NCBI RefSeq assembly: GCF_018448785.1
Contig: NZ_JAHCLU010000002.1
Location: 62,001 to 126,000, forward strand
DNA length: 64,000 bases
Reading direction: 5' to 3'
From: Halomonas jincaotanensis
Lineage (GTDB): Bacteria > Pseudomonadota > Gammaproteobacteria > Pseudomonadales > Halomonadaceae
In this document: positions 1 to 7,902 of the stretch, piece by piece
Position numbering within the stretch: position 1 is the first letter of the stretch
Layout: every line of letters starts with the position of its first letter
Notes under the pieces: generated by a model
Told to the model about the DNA's origin: nothing
Seen by the model: only the letters and a program-made list of their open reading frames with translations
Database searches by the model: none
Program-made: the position numbers and the translations under genes

Positions 1-1182
1 GTGATCGAGGGCGGCGGGTCGCGCGCTGAAACGCGCCAAGGTATCCGACCAGGCGGCGCGGCTGCTGGGAGAGTCAAGGCCCGGCTCGACACCAGCCAGC
101 AACTCCCAGGCGTCATCAGGATATTCGATGATCCATGCCGTGGCCTCTTCCAGCGCCTCCACCAACAGGCGGATAGCCGCGCGGTTCTTGCCGAGTCGAT
201 CGCGGTTGGCGACGAGGATCAGGCCGTCATGCAAGGGCACGCCGTGATCCTCGACCCGTAGCACCCGGGTCGCCATGCCTTCATCGGCCAACTGTCGGGG
301 CAGCAAGTGACGCATGGAGCCGATCACACCGTCCACTTCGCGGGCGCTCATGACGTCATCGAGTTCGAAGTCGACACCTTGCACCTTCAATTCGTCGCGT
401 CGGATGTCGTATTGGCGCAGCAGGCTCGACAGCAGTATCCCCAGACCATCCTGGGTCGCATAACCGATCCGTAGCCCAGCCAGTTCCGCAGGGGAGTCAA
501 TGTCGAGGTCCTCACGCAGCACCAGGCCGGCAAGCGGTGTGCCGATCAGGGTAGCGACTCTGATCAATGGTAAGCCTCGATCGACCTCATGGTGAAGCAG
601 CGGCTGGTGGCTCAGCGCCAGCTCAACGCGCCCAGCGGCCAGCAGTTTCAGCGGGACGTCAGGATCGGCAGGGGTCGACACGATCACGGACAATCCGCGT
701 TGCTCATACAGGCCACGTGCCTGGGCCACGAACAGGGCGGCGTGCTGTGGGCCTGGATACCAATCGAGCGTCACTTCCAGCGTAGTGAGAGGGGGCGGCT
801 CGATGGGTTCAGGCGGTGCCTCGACCACGGTCGGCCCCGGGTCGGGGGGCGGCGTAACGCCAGTGACATCTGAGGGTGGGTTAATGGCTTCATGCTCGGG
901 TGTTGGCGCTTCAACAAGTGGCACGAAGGGGCTGTCGGTGAATTGCTGAACCCGTCGATCACTGGCAGATGGCTCGGTCATCATTGCCGTCCCGCTATCA
1001 TCGTTGCCCAGCGTTGGGACCATCACGTCGGTCGCCAGGGGCGGATAACCCAGAGGCGGCGCAGGTAGTGCTTCGTCGGAGGCCATGGAGGAATGCCAGC
1101 TATATAAAAGGAACACCCACAACACTAACCATACCAAGAGGGTGTGGGACCAGCGTGGCTGGTATCGAGTGTGCGTTGTCAT
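1..1182 (-). CDS. NMT1/THI5-like ABC substrate-binding protein (partial, C-terminus off window)
   Basis: The frame stays open from an ATG at 1182 to the left edge, so the C-terminus is missing. Residues 15-30 are a hydrophobic membrane anchor or signal (LLVWLVLWVFLL). About 100 residues rich in Pro, Glu and Thr follow. The binding domain begins near residue 135 with LDWYPGPQHAALFVAQ, the opening motif of the NMT1/THI5 family (ThiY-type pyrimidine-precursor binders and nitrate/sulfonate/taurine binders). The family presents small organic ligands to an ABC permease in the periplasm. The anchor followed by a long Pro-rich spacer suggests the domain is held away from the inner membrane, which is unusual for a soluble binding protein. 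The ligand cannot be told, and any partner permease would lie outside the window. No lipobox is visible. Confidence 0.8.
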   Translation of the reverse strand, partial: MTTHTRYQPRWSHTLLVWLVLWVFLLYSWHSSMASDEALPAPPLGYPPLATDVMVPTLGNDDSGTAMMTEPSASDRRVQQFTDSPFVPLVEAPTPEHEAINPPSDVTGVTPPPDPGPTVVEAPPEPIEPPPLTTLEVTLDWYPGPQHAALFVAQARGLYEQRGLSVIVSTPADPDVPLKLLAAGRVELALSHQPLLHHEVDRGLPLIRVATLIGTPLAGLVLREDLDIDSPAELAGLRIGYATQDGLGILLSSLLRQYDIRRDELKVQGVDFELDDVMSAREVDGVIGSMRHLLPRQLADEGMATRVLRVEDHGVPLHDGLILVANRDRLGKNRAAIRLLVEALEEATAWIIEYPDDAWELLAGVEPGLDSPSSRAAWSDTLARFSARPAALDH

Positions 1183-1357
1183 CAAGGCCTCTTCGGCGTA
1201 GGCGACAGTCGCGTCTGCAGGATGCGACAAAAATGTAGCCTAGTGTAGCCTTTGGCCGTTGATCATGGCCAGCACCCTTCTGAGGGTAAACAGGTGGCGT
1301 CGCGAAGGGCTGGGTGGCATGCAATAATCGCGTTTTCTGGCGCTTGTCTGGATATCG

Positions 1358-3064
1358 ATGGATACGATTAATACGCTCTTTCTGCTCAGCGGCTTTCTAA
1401 TTGCGTTGAGTGTGTTGGCCAGCCGCCTTTCTACTATGGCAGGGGTGCCCTTGCTGTTGATCTTCCTGGGCTTGGGGATGCTGGCCGGCGAGGAAGGGAT
1501 TCTCGGCATCGAGTTCGATGACTATTCGCTGGCATTCGTAATTGGCCATCTGGCGCTTGCCATGATCCTGCTCGACGGTGGGTTACGGACGCGTCTCAAG
1601 ACATTCCGGGTGGGTTTCAAGCCGGCGCTGAGTCTGGCCACGCTTGGCGTATTCATCACCAGCGGACTGGTGGGGCTGATCTCGATGTGGGTCTTTAATC
1701 TTACCCTCATCCAGGGCCTACTGGTGGGAGCGATCGTTGGCTCGACCGACGCGGCGGCGGTATTTTCCATGCTGAGCGGTCGCGGGGTCAATCTCAACGA
1801 GCGCGTTGGGGCGACGCTGGAGATCGAATCCGGCACCAACGACCCCATGGCCATCTTCTTGACGATCGTACTCGTCGAGGTGCTGGTAGGCGAGATCGGC
1901 GGTGTTGTCGATACCGGTCTCTTCCTGGTGAAGCAGTTCGGTCTGGGCATGGTCGTTGGCCTAGGCGCCGGTTGGCTGATCGCAAAGCTGCTGCGCTGGG
2001 TCGATCTTGCACCGGGGCTCTACTCGCTGCTGGCTCTGGCGCTAGGTTTTTTTGTCTTTGGCCTGGCCAGCGTGCTGGGCGGAAGCGGTTTTCTGGCCAT
2101 CTATCTGACCGGCTTGATGATTGGCAACCAGCCCGGACGGCATCTCAACTTCATCCTGCCGGTGCATGATGGGCTTGCCTGGCTGAGCCAGATCGGGCTG
2201 TTCCTGGTGCTGGGCCTGCTGGTCAATCCCAGCGAGCTACTTGAGCACGCCTTGCCCGCGTCGCTGGTGGCATTGTCGCTGATCTTCATCGCGCGCCCAC
2301 TTGCCGTATTACTGTCCATCAAACCCTTTTTCAAATTCCGTTGGCGGGAAGTCGGGTTCATCTCCTGGGTGGGGCTGCGCGGGGCGGTGCCCATTGTGCT
2401 GGCGATCTTTCCGGTCATCGGCGGTGTCGAAAATGCGTCCTTTTACTTCAATGTGGCCTTCGCTGTGGTGTTGATGTCGTTGCTTATCCAGGGAGGTACG
2501 CTGCCCTGGATGGCCAGGCGCATGAAGGTCGAGGTACCTAAGAGTGTCACTCCGAGCCTTCGTGGCCCCTTGGGGGTGCTGCCGGAAAACGACTACGAGA
2601 TGTTCGTGTATGTGGTGGACAACGAGGAACTCAAGGATGTGCCGATCCGGCTGCTACGCTTTCCCTCCGGCGCCCTGATCTCGGCGCTGTTCCGGGAACA
2701 TGCCATGTTGCATCCCAAGGGGAGCACTCGACTGCAACTGGGCGACGTCATCTGTGTCATCGGTCGTACCGATGATTTGCCGGCCTTGAATCGGATTTTC
2801 AATGGCGATGCGAAGCTCAAGCAGGTGCGGGCTTTCTTCGGTACCTTCACGTTCGATGGCCAGGCGCGAATGCAGGACATTGCCGATGCCTACGGTCTCA
2901 CCCTGAGTCCCGGCGAGCACGACATGACGTTAGCCGACTTCGTGTCATTGCGCGTAGGCGGCCATCCGGTCGTGGGCGATGATGTTGACTGGCACGGCAT
3001 CCATTGGGTCGTAAGCGAGATGGAAGGCAACACGGTGACCCGCGTGGGCTTGCGCCTGTATTGA
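1358..3064 (+). CDS. cvrA: K+/H+ antiporter CvrA (NhaP2)
   Basis: CPA1-family monovalent cation/proton antiporter of the inner membrane, 568 residues against about 578 in E. coli. Residues 1-390 are mostly hydrophobic segments. They include the conserved LLDGGLRT near 71, STDAAAVF at 129-136 and the GTNDPMA ion-site motif at 159-165. The cytosolic tail carries a TrkA_C-type domain (about 405-490, with HPKGSTRLQLGDVICVIG) and a CorC/HlyC-like C-terminus. Family members export K+ and take part in cell-volume and salt control, which suits a halophile. The ATG at 1358 has no strong Shine-Dalgarno. It was chosen because the N-terminus aligns with the family and no better start lies upstream. The gene is monocistronic. 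Confidence 0.93.
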   Translation: MDTINTLFLLSGFLIALSVLASRLSTMAGVPLLLIFLGLGMLAGEEGILGIEFDDYSLAFVIGHLALAMILLDGGLRTRLKTFRVGFKPALSLATLGVFITSGLVGLISMWVFNLTLIQGLLVGAIVGSTDAAAVFSMLSGRGVNLNERVGATLEIESGTNDPMAIFLTIVLVEVLVGEIGGVVDTGLFLVKQFGLGMVVGLGAGWLIAKLLRWVDLAPGLYSLLALALGFFVFGLASVLGGSGFLAIYLTGLMIGNQPGRHLNFILPVHDGLAWLSQIGLFLVLGLLVNPSELLEHALPASLVALSLIFIARPLAVLLSIKPFFKFRWREVGFISWVGLRGAVPIVLAIFPVIGGVENASFYFNVAFAVVLMSLLIQGGTLPWMARRMKVEVPKSVTPSLRGPLGVLPENDYEMFVYVVDNEELKDVPIRLLRFPSGALISALFREHAMLHPKGSTRLQLGDVICVIGRTDDLPALNRIFNGDAKLKQVRAFFGTFTFDGQARMQDIADAYGLTLSPGEHDMTLADFVSLRVGGHPVVGDDVDWHGIHWVVSEMEGNTVTRVGLRLY

Positions 3065-3122
3065 GTCTTTCGCCGCCGGCGCTACGCAAGAAACCGAGGT
3101 CCGTGTAAGGTCGGGGTATACA

Positions 3123-3671
3123 TCAGGATGGTAGGGGGTGGCGTATCTCCATTGTCACCTCCACTGAGTCGTCGAGGCTCGCCATATAAGTGCTGCTGTC
3201 CTGGATCGTGCAGCTGAGCGTCATATTCTTGGCACTCAGCGCAGCCAGCGATGTTACAGAACCGGCACCGATATCGACGACCACAAGGTTTTCAAGGCCT
3301 TTGAGCTTTCTGCCGATCTGCTCCCACCACACCTGAGCCCCATGGCCGCTGTACGAGTAGACGACGACTTTTCTGGCCTGGCCGCACGCCTTGCGTAGGG
3401 TCTTTTCGTCCGGTTGCCCCAGTTGGACCCAGAGCTCGATGGCACCGGTCAGATCCTTCTGCCAGATGTCGGGTTCGTCCTCGGCACTCACCCCGCGACC
3501 GAAATGTAGTGATTCATTAGCATGGTGGGCAAATGCCAGGAGCCGCACCATCATTCGCTCATCGTTTTCCGATGGATGGCGAGCCAGGGTCATGGTGTGC
3601 TCGGCATAGTAATGCCGGTCCATGTCGGCGATCTGGAGTTTCACCTTATGTACCGTTGCTTTCAGTGCCAT
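3123..3671 (-). CDS. yaeQ: YaeQ family protein
   Basis: The 182-residue protein matches YaeQ from end to end. It starts MALKATVHKVKLQIADMD and contains LARHPSENDERMM, the conserved AEDEPDIWQKDLTG region, GQPDEKTLRKAC and a C-terminal TIQDSSTYMA segment. The family has a PD-(D/E)xK nuclease-like fold but its biochemical role is unsettled. An open frame runs 47 codons further upstream. The start at 3671 is preferred because it has AGGTGA about 10 nt before it and matches the family N-terminus. The gene converges on cvrA and has no operon partner. Confidence 0.9.
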   Translation of the reverse strand: MALKATVHKVKLQIADMDRHYYAEHTMTLARHPSENDERMMVRLLAFAHHANESLHFGRGVSAEDEPDIWQKDLTGAIELWVQLGQPDEKTLRKACGQARKVVVYSYSGHGAQVWWEQIGRKLKGLENLVVVDIGAGSVTSLAALSAKNMTLSCTIQDSSTYMASLDDSVEVTMEIRHPLPS

Positions 3672-3978
3672 GGGGTGTGTCACCTGATTGGGCGAAAAAC
3701 GTGGGTCATGATGCCATACCCAGCGTCGCCGACGATGATGGACCGCAAGCGTCTTCTCTGCAGTCCGAGGGAATCCGAACGGTATGCCTTCCCCTATGGA
3801 CGATTCCGGCAAGAAGATCTAAGGTGAGAGAGCGAAAGATCAGCTATTAGTGAAAAGTGTGGCGAATGAAAGCCTGAATAGGCAGTCACACCGTGGGTCG
3901 CAGTGTTGCGACGTTGTAAGACGAGTCGCGACTGTGTCGCCAATCGTTCAGGATTAATGGAATTTAAAGGGAGTTTTT
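3672..3978. other. Intergenic region between yaeQ and the small membrane ORF
   Basis: About 300 bp with no supported gene. It must hold the yaeQ promoter (minus) and that of the small ORF at 3979 (plus). A perfect inverted repeat GTCGCA-gtgt-TGCGAC lies at 3897-3912, with a related GTCGCGACTGTGTCGC just downstream (about 3926-3941). This cluster could be an operator, but no regulator can be assigned. The last 30 bp before the small ORF are AT-rich and end in a good Shine-Dalgarno. Confidence 0.4.
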
Positions 3979-4053
3979 ATGAATAATATCGTCTATATCG
4001 TCGGGGCCGTCGTTATTGTATTGGCCATCCTTTCATTTCTCGGTTTTCGTTGA
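3979..4053 (+). CDS. 24-residue single-span membrane peptide
   Basis: This very short ORF encodes 24 residues: a short N-terminus (MNNIVYIVG), a hydrophobic helix (AVVIVLAILSFLG) and a terminal FR. AAAGGGAG sits 8 nt before the ATG, and a strong intrinsic terminator lies 90 bp after the stop, so it looks like an independent transcript. I recall similar MNNIVYIVG-type peptides annotated as hypothetical in other gamma-proteobacteria, but I cannot name the family. It is probably an inner-membrane peptide. The role is unknown, and translation is inferred from the ribosome binding site and the helix only. Confidence 0.6.
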   Translation: MNNIVYIVGAVVIVLAILSFLGFR

Positions 4054-4142
4054 ATCTTGGCGCCTAGCCATGCCAGCGCCCTTCCTTGCGAAGCGGGGGA
4101 ACGGCGGTAAAGCGAGATAGCGTTCATATCGTTCATATAAAG

Positions 4143-4168
4143 AAGCCCCGAACAGCGGGGCTTTTTTT
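4143..4168 (+). terminator. Intrinsic terminator after the small membrane ORF
   Basis: AAGCCCC (4143-4149) pairs with GGGGCTT (4157-4163) across a 7-nt loop, and seven T residues (4162-4168) follow. This is a classic Rho-independent terminator on the plus strand. It isolates zntA from upstream transcription. Confidence 0.9.
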
Positions 4169-4231
4169 ATGGCACCGATGCTCAGCATGGGGTTCGCCTG
4201 GCGAGAGGGTGGTCATATCGCCCGACATGGC

Positions 4232-4262
4232 TTGAGCTTCTAGTTACAATAGGAATTATCCT
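4232..4262 (+). promoter_or_regulatory. Putative MerR-family-controlled zntA promoter
   Basis: A -35-like TTGAGC (4232-4237) and a -10-like TATCCT (4257-4262) are separated by exactly 19 bp. This is the lengthened spacer of promoters activated by MerR-type regulators (ZntR, CadR, PbrR, CueR). The spacer holds CTAGTTACAATAG (4240-4252), with CTA/TAG arms, which resembles CadR/PbrR operators. zntA begins 57 bp downstream. No merR-like gene lies in the window, so the regulator must be encoded elsewhere. Confidence 0.55.
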
Positions 4263-4318
4263 GATCTCGATTATCCCGATCGGCGAGGTTGCGAAAAACG
4301 CCATGTGAGAGAAATGCC

Positions 4319-6472
4319 ATGACAGAGAAAGCACGAGGCGTGGCCACTGCTGGCGACACGCTTCGGTGGCGCGTCGAGGGGATGGATTGTGCCGGTTGCG
4401 TGCGCAAGGTCGAGTCTGCGGTCATGCGCGTGGACGGGGTCGAGAGCGTGGCCGCCAATGCCACCATCGGCTCGGTCAGCGTCACTGCCAAGGAGAACAG
4501 GTCTCCGTCACGTCGGGCGATCGAGAGCGCAATCCGCGGCCTGGGTTACGGCGTCACGCCGGACGAAGCGGGCGGGTCGCCCTCAAAATATTTGCAGCCG
4601 CAAGCCTGGTGGCAGAGCGCCAAGGGACGCCTGGTGGGGGCAAGCGGTGCGTTGCTGGTGCTGGCCTTCGCCCTGCACTGGGTATGGCCCGAGCTAGGTA
4701 ACTGGCCCTTCGTCGTCGCCACCATCGTCGGCCTGGTACCGATCGCGCAGGCGGCCTGGCGCGCCTTGCGCGTGGGAGAGCCTTTCACCATCGAAATGCT
4801 GATGACCATTGCCGCCGGCGGCGCCCTGGTTATCGATGCCGCCGCCGAATCCGCGGTGGTGGTGTTCCTCTTCGCGGTGGGTGAGCTGCTTGAGGGAGTG
4901 GCGGCCTCCCGAGCGCGACGCAGTATCTCGGCGCTCTCGGACCTGAAGCCCTCGATGGCTCAGCACCTGGAGGACGGCGAACCCCGTGAAGTTCTCGCCG
5001 ACACTCTGCTGCCCGGACAGTGGGTCCTGGTACGCCCCGGCGATCGCGTGCCCTGCGATGGACTTATCGGGAAAGGAAGCTCTTACCTGGATGAGTCGCC
5101 GGTCACTGGCGAGTCCGTGCCGCGACTCAAGACAACCGGAGATACCGTCTTTGCCGGGACCGTCAATCACGATGGTGCGCTCAAGGTGGAAGTGACCCGC
5201 CGTGCCGAGGACAACACCATCTCGCGAATCATTCGTCTCGTGGAAGAGGCCCAGGCCGCAAAGGCACCGGTCGCGCGTTTCATTGATCGCTTCGCCCGCT
5301 GGTACATGCCGGTGGTGGCCGGCTTGGCCGGGTTGATGGCGGTGGTGCCGCCGCTTGCCTTGGGTATGGCCTGGTCGGAATCGATTTATCGTGCGCTGGC
5401 GTTGTTGTTGATTGCCTGTCCCTGTGCCCTGGTGATCTCGACACCGGCCGCCATCGCCGCTGGCCTCTCCAGCGGCGCACGCCGGGGCCTGCTGATCAAA
5501 GGCGGCGCCGTTCTCGAAACGCTGGGCAAGCTCAAGACCATCGCCATGGACAAGACCGGTACGCTGACTGTCGGCATGCCGCAGGTCACCGATGTGGTGG
5601 CCTTTACCGATGATGATGATGAGCGAGGCATCTTGCGATTGGCGGCAGCGCTCGAGCGCGAGTCGAGCCATCCGATCGCCACCGCGATCATGAACTACGC
5701 TCGCAAGCAGGATCTCGCACTGCCCAGGGTACAGGCCGCCCGGGCGCTTTCCGGTGCCGGAGTGGCTGGTCACGTCGAGGACCGGGACCTGCAGCTGGCC
5801 AGTCCCCGTCATGTGGCCGATAGGTTAACGGAACAGCCCGAACGCCGTGACTACATCGAGAGCCTCGAGAAGGAGGGCAAGAGCGTCGCCATTCTGGTCG
5901 AGGGCGAGCGGTTGCTTGGTGTCATCGCCGTACGCGATGAGCCCCGCGACGATGCCCGGGAAGGCCTGTGGGCGCTCGAGCGGCTGGGTGTCAAGGCGGT
6001 GATGCTGAGCGGCGACAATGCCCGCACGGCGGCGGCGATCGGTCAAGCCCTGGGCATCGAGGCCTACGGTGAGTTGATGCCGGACGACAAGGCGCACCGT
6101 GTACGCGAATGGCAGGCCAGTGGACGAGGACCGGTGGGCAAGGTGGGTGATGGCATCAACGATGCCCCGGCGCTGGCAGCGGCAGACGTAGGGATTGCCA
6201 TGGGCGGCGGCACTGAAGTCGCCCTCGAAACGGCGGACGCGGCACTACTCGGGAACCGGGTCGCAGGCATCGCCGAGCTGATCGACCTGTCGCGCGCCAC
6301 CCTGCGCAACGTCAAGACCAACGTGGCCCTGGCGCTGGGCTTCAAGGCCATCTTCCTGGTGACCACGGCGATGGGCATTACCGGGCTGTGGATTGCCGTG
6401 ATGGCGGATACTGGCGCCACCGTGCTGGTCACCCTGAACGCGATGCGACTGTTGAGGTATCGCTTCGAATGA
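4319..6472 (+). CDS. zntA: Zn(II)/Cd(II)/Pb(II)-translocating P-type ATPase
   Basis: P1B-type ATPase of 717 residues that exports divalent soft metals across the inner membrane. An N-terminal HMA domain carries GMDCAGC (Cys24, Cys27). The transport site is CPC at 367-369. Phosphorylation occurs at Asp411 of DKTGTLT, followed by the SSHPIATAI nucleotide-binding motif and GDGINDAPAL. The last helices carry NVKTN and MADTGATVLVTLNAMRLLR, as in ZntA/CadA rather than the copper pumps, so Zn/Cd/Pb is the best call. An in-frame ATG lies 30 bp upstream, but 4319 has GAGAG at a usable distance and a better N-terminus. The promoter at 4232-4262 looks metal-responsive. The gene is monocistronic. Confidence 0.93.
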   Translation: MTEKARGVATAGDTLRWRVEGMDCAGCVRKVESAVMRVDGVESVAANATIGSVSVTAKENRSPSRRAIESAIRGLGYGVTPDEAGGSPSKYLQPQAWWQSAKGRLVGASGALLVLAFALHWVWPELGNWPFVVATIVGLVPIAQAAWRALRVGEPFTIEMLMTIAAGGALVIDAAAESAVVVFLFAVGELLEGVAASRARRSISALSDLKPSMAQHLEDGEPREVLADTLLPGQWVLVRPGDRVPCDGLIGKGSSYLDESPVTGESVPRLKTTGDTVFAGTVNHDGALKVEVTRRAEDNTISRIIRLVEEAQAAKAPVARFIDRFARWYMPVVAGLAGLMAVVPPLALGMAWSESIYRALALLLIACPCALVISTPAAIAAGLSSGARRGLLIKGGAVLETLGKLKTIAMDKTGTLTVGMPQVTDVVAFTDDDDERGILRLAAALERESSHPIATAIMNYARKQDLALPRVQAARALSGAGVAGHVEDRDLQLASPRHVADRLTEQPERRDYIESLEKEGKSVAILVEGERLLGVIAVRDEPRDDAREGLWALERLGVKAVMLSGDNARTAAAIGQALGIEAYGELMPDDKAHRVREWQASGRGPVGKVGDGINDAPALAAADVGIAMGGGTEVALETADAALLGNRVAGIAELIDLSRATLRNVKTNVALALGFKAIFLVTTAMGITGLWIAVMADTGATVLVTLNAMRLLRYRFE

Positions 6473-6481
6473 CTAACTATC

Positions 6482-6688
6482 ACCCCATTTCCCGATGGAC
6501 ATCTTCGGACACTGCAACGCCGAGTCAAAGAGTGGCGCAGACAGATGGCGCTTCACCTTGTGTTTGGTCAAGGTAGCACCGATGTTACTTCCCCGATATA
6601 TGACCATGAAGAGAAGATCAGCAGTGAAGAGGGACAACCACTCGGTAACATTCCTGATGAGAGGCAGCAGAGTAACCTTTTCTTGTGA
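6482..6688 (+). pseudogene. Transposase gene remnant (LRTLQRRVxxWRR type)
   Basis: Just after the zntA stop, a frame without a start codon reads FPDGHLRTLQRRVKEWRRQM, then MALHLVFGQ and an acidic tail ending at TGA 6686-6688. I recognise the FPDGxLRTLQRRVxxWR signature from integrase-core transposases, most likely IS21-like. Only about 70 codons remain. No inverted terminal repeats, second ORF or target duplication could be found, so this is a decayed scrap and not an active element. Homology is judged from memory of the motif. Confidence 0.45.
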
Positions 6689-6804
6689 GGCAACACGCAC
6701 GGCCCGGTCAGAGTAATTGTCGCTCTATAACCCAGGGGGACTACCCACATGACAAGCCCCTTACCGAATGTGTTGCACCGCCAGAGCAAGGGCGCAGCGG
6801 GAAT

Positions 6805-6847
6805 GCGCTTTCAGGATGAAAGCGCCCTCGCAGAAATCTGCGAGGGC
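6805..6847. repeat. Two abutting perfect hairpins
   Basis: GCGCTTTC-aggat-GAAAGCGC (6805-6812/6818-6825) is followed at once, sharing two bases, by GCCCTCGCAGA-aa-TCTGCGAGGGC (6824-6834/6837-6847). Both stems are perfect. They lie 39 bp beyond the stop of the GNAT gene on the minus strand and could end or protect that transcript. Neither side has a T-run, so a classic terminator is doubtful. A REP-like or mobile-element end structure is the alternative. Confidence 0.6.
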
Positions 6848-6885
6848 TTCGTGGTCTCGAATTTCGGATATGCGCACAAAGTGGA

Positions 6886-7464
6886 CTACCCGCCCGCACG
6901 CAGCATCGGGAAACGTTTCGGCGTTCCGGGCAACTGAACTTCCGCTAAAAGCTCGAAACCATGACGGTGGTAGAACGACAGGTTGGCGGGATTGCTGGAC
7001 TCGAGGTAGACCAAGGCGTGTTCGCCATCACAGTTCTGCAAGCCATACTCCAGCAGCTTTGCACCGCGCCCCTGTCTCTGCTGTTCCGGATCAACTGCAA
7101 GTAACTCAAGTTCCCAATAGGGCTTTTCGGGCCTGAACTTCACACATGCATCGAGAAGGGAAAAAAAGGATGCTATCCGATCCTGTCGATCTAAATTCTC
7201 AAAGACCCGCGCCAGTTCGGCCTCATCGAGCCCGACGCCGGGCGGATACCAGATTGAGGCACCGGAAAAATCGGTGAAGACGTGAACTCCGCCAACGTTG
7301 AACGCGGGCCTGGCGCACACCTCGACGAACTTACGGTGAGATGTCATAAAATCCCGTTCGGTCAACACCCAATTGACGGTAGGGTCCGCTTCGAAACCCT
7401 TGTCCATGATCGCGGCGATTTCGTTCATTTCAGAAGGCGAAGCGACGCAGATAGGGTGACCCAT
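6886..7464 (-). CDS. GNAT family N-acetyltransferase
   Basis: A 192-residue GNAT-fold protein. The acetyl-CoA loop appears as LLAVDPEQQRQGRGAKLLEYG (Q/R-x-x-G-x-G/A type), followed by LVYLESSNPANLSFYHRHGFEL, the usual beta5-alpha4 region. The N-terminal half (DKGFEADPTVNWVL, FTDFSGASIWYPPG) resembles the subfamily of small-molecule acetyltransferases that use this N-terminal lid. The start at 7464 has GGGAGAGAAG directly upstream; an open extension of 24 codons lacks a ribosome site. The substrate is unknown. The gene stands alone at the left edge of a variable region beside tRNA-Ser. Confidence 0.82.
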   Translation of the reverse strand: MGHPICVASPSEMNEIAAIMDKGFEADPTVNWVLTERDFMTSHRKFVEVCARPAFNVGGVHVFTDFSGASIWYPPGVGLDEAELARVFENLDRQDRIASFFSLLDACVKFRPEKPYWELELLAVDPEQQRQGRGAKLLEYGLQNCDGEHALVYLESSNPANLSFYHRHGFELLAEVQLPGTPKRFPMLRAGG

Positions 7465-7539
7465 CTTCTCTCTCCCGAAGGGGCGAAGTGGAACCAGTTG
7501 AGCCAAATATGAACCAAAATGCAAGGTGCACAGCATCCG

Positions 7540-7845
7540 ACGGTGGTGGGCGACCTAGGTCGCTGTGATCTTACCCAGCAATCGTGGACACCATCCCCCC
7601 CGCGCTGCACGCCGGGGCCAACCCTTGGCCCGCACGGCTGACGCCATGCTGCGTCGGTACAGGACTTCATCGCTCGCGCTGCGTTGGCGTGCGGGTCGCG
7701 CTTCGCGCCACCCTCGCCGCGGACCCGTGCTTTCTGGCGCTGCTTCCCAATCCGCCCCCGGCTGACGCCGGCGGCTGGCTCACTGCCCACCGCCGCCGTC
7801 GCTGGTGTACCCTGTCGCCATCGCTTCCGCCTCGAAGAGCCGCGC
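7540..7845. other. GC-rich stretch with no supported gene
   Basis: About 300 bp with no ORF that looks real: several overlapping frames are open only because the sequence is GC-rich. It contains a strong hairpin, GGGTCGCGC-ttc-GCGCCACCC (7693-7713, one mismatch). The composition differs from the neighbouring housekeeping genes, and it may be the upstream part of an acquired segment that also carries the gene at 7903. Confidence 0.4.
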
Positions 7846-7902
7846 ATGCCCCAGGCCACCTACCGCCACTAATCCCAGCTTCACCGTCGATACGTTCGCT
7901 CG

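Noticed and set aside
6749..6937. 62-codon plus-strand ORF
   Set aside because: It spans the tandem hairpins and runs into the GNAT gene antisense; no ribosome site or similarity.
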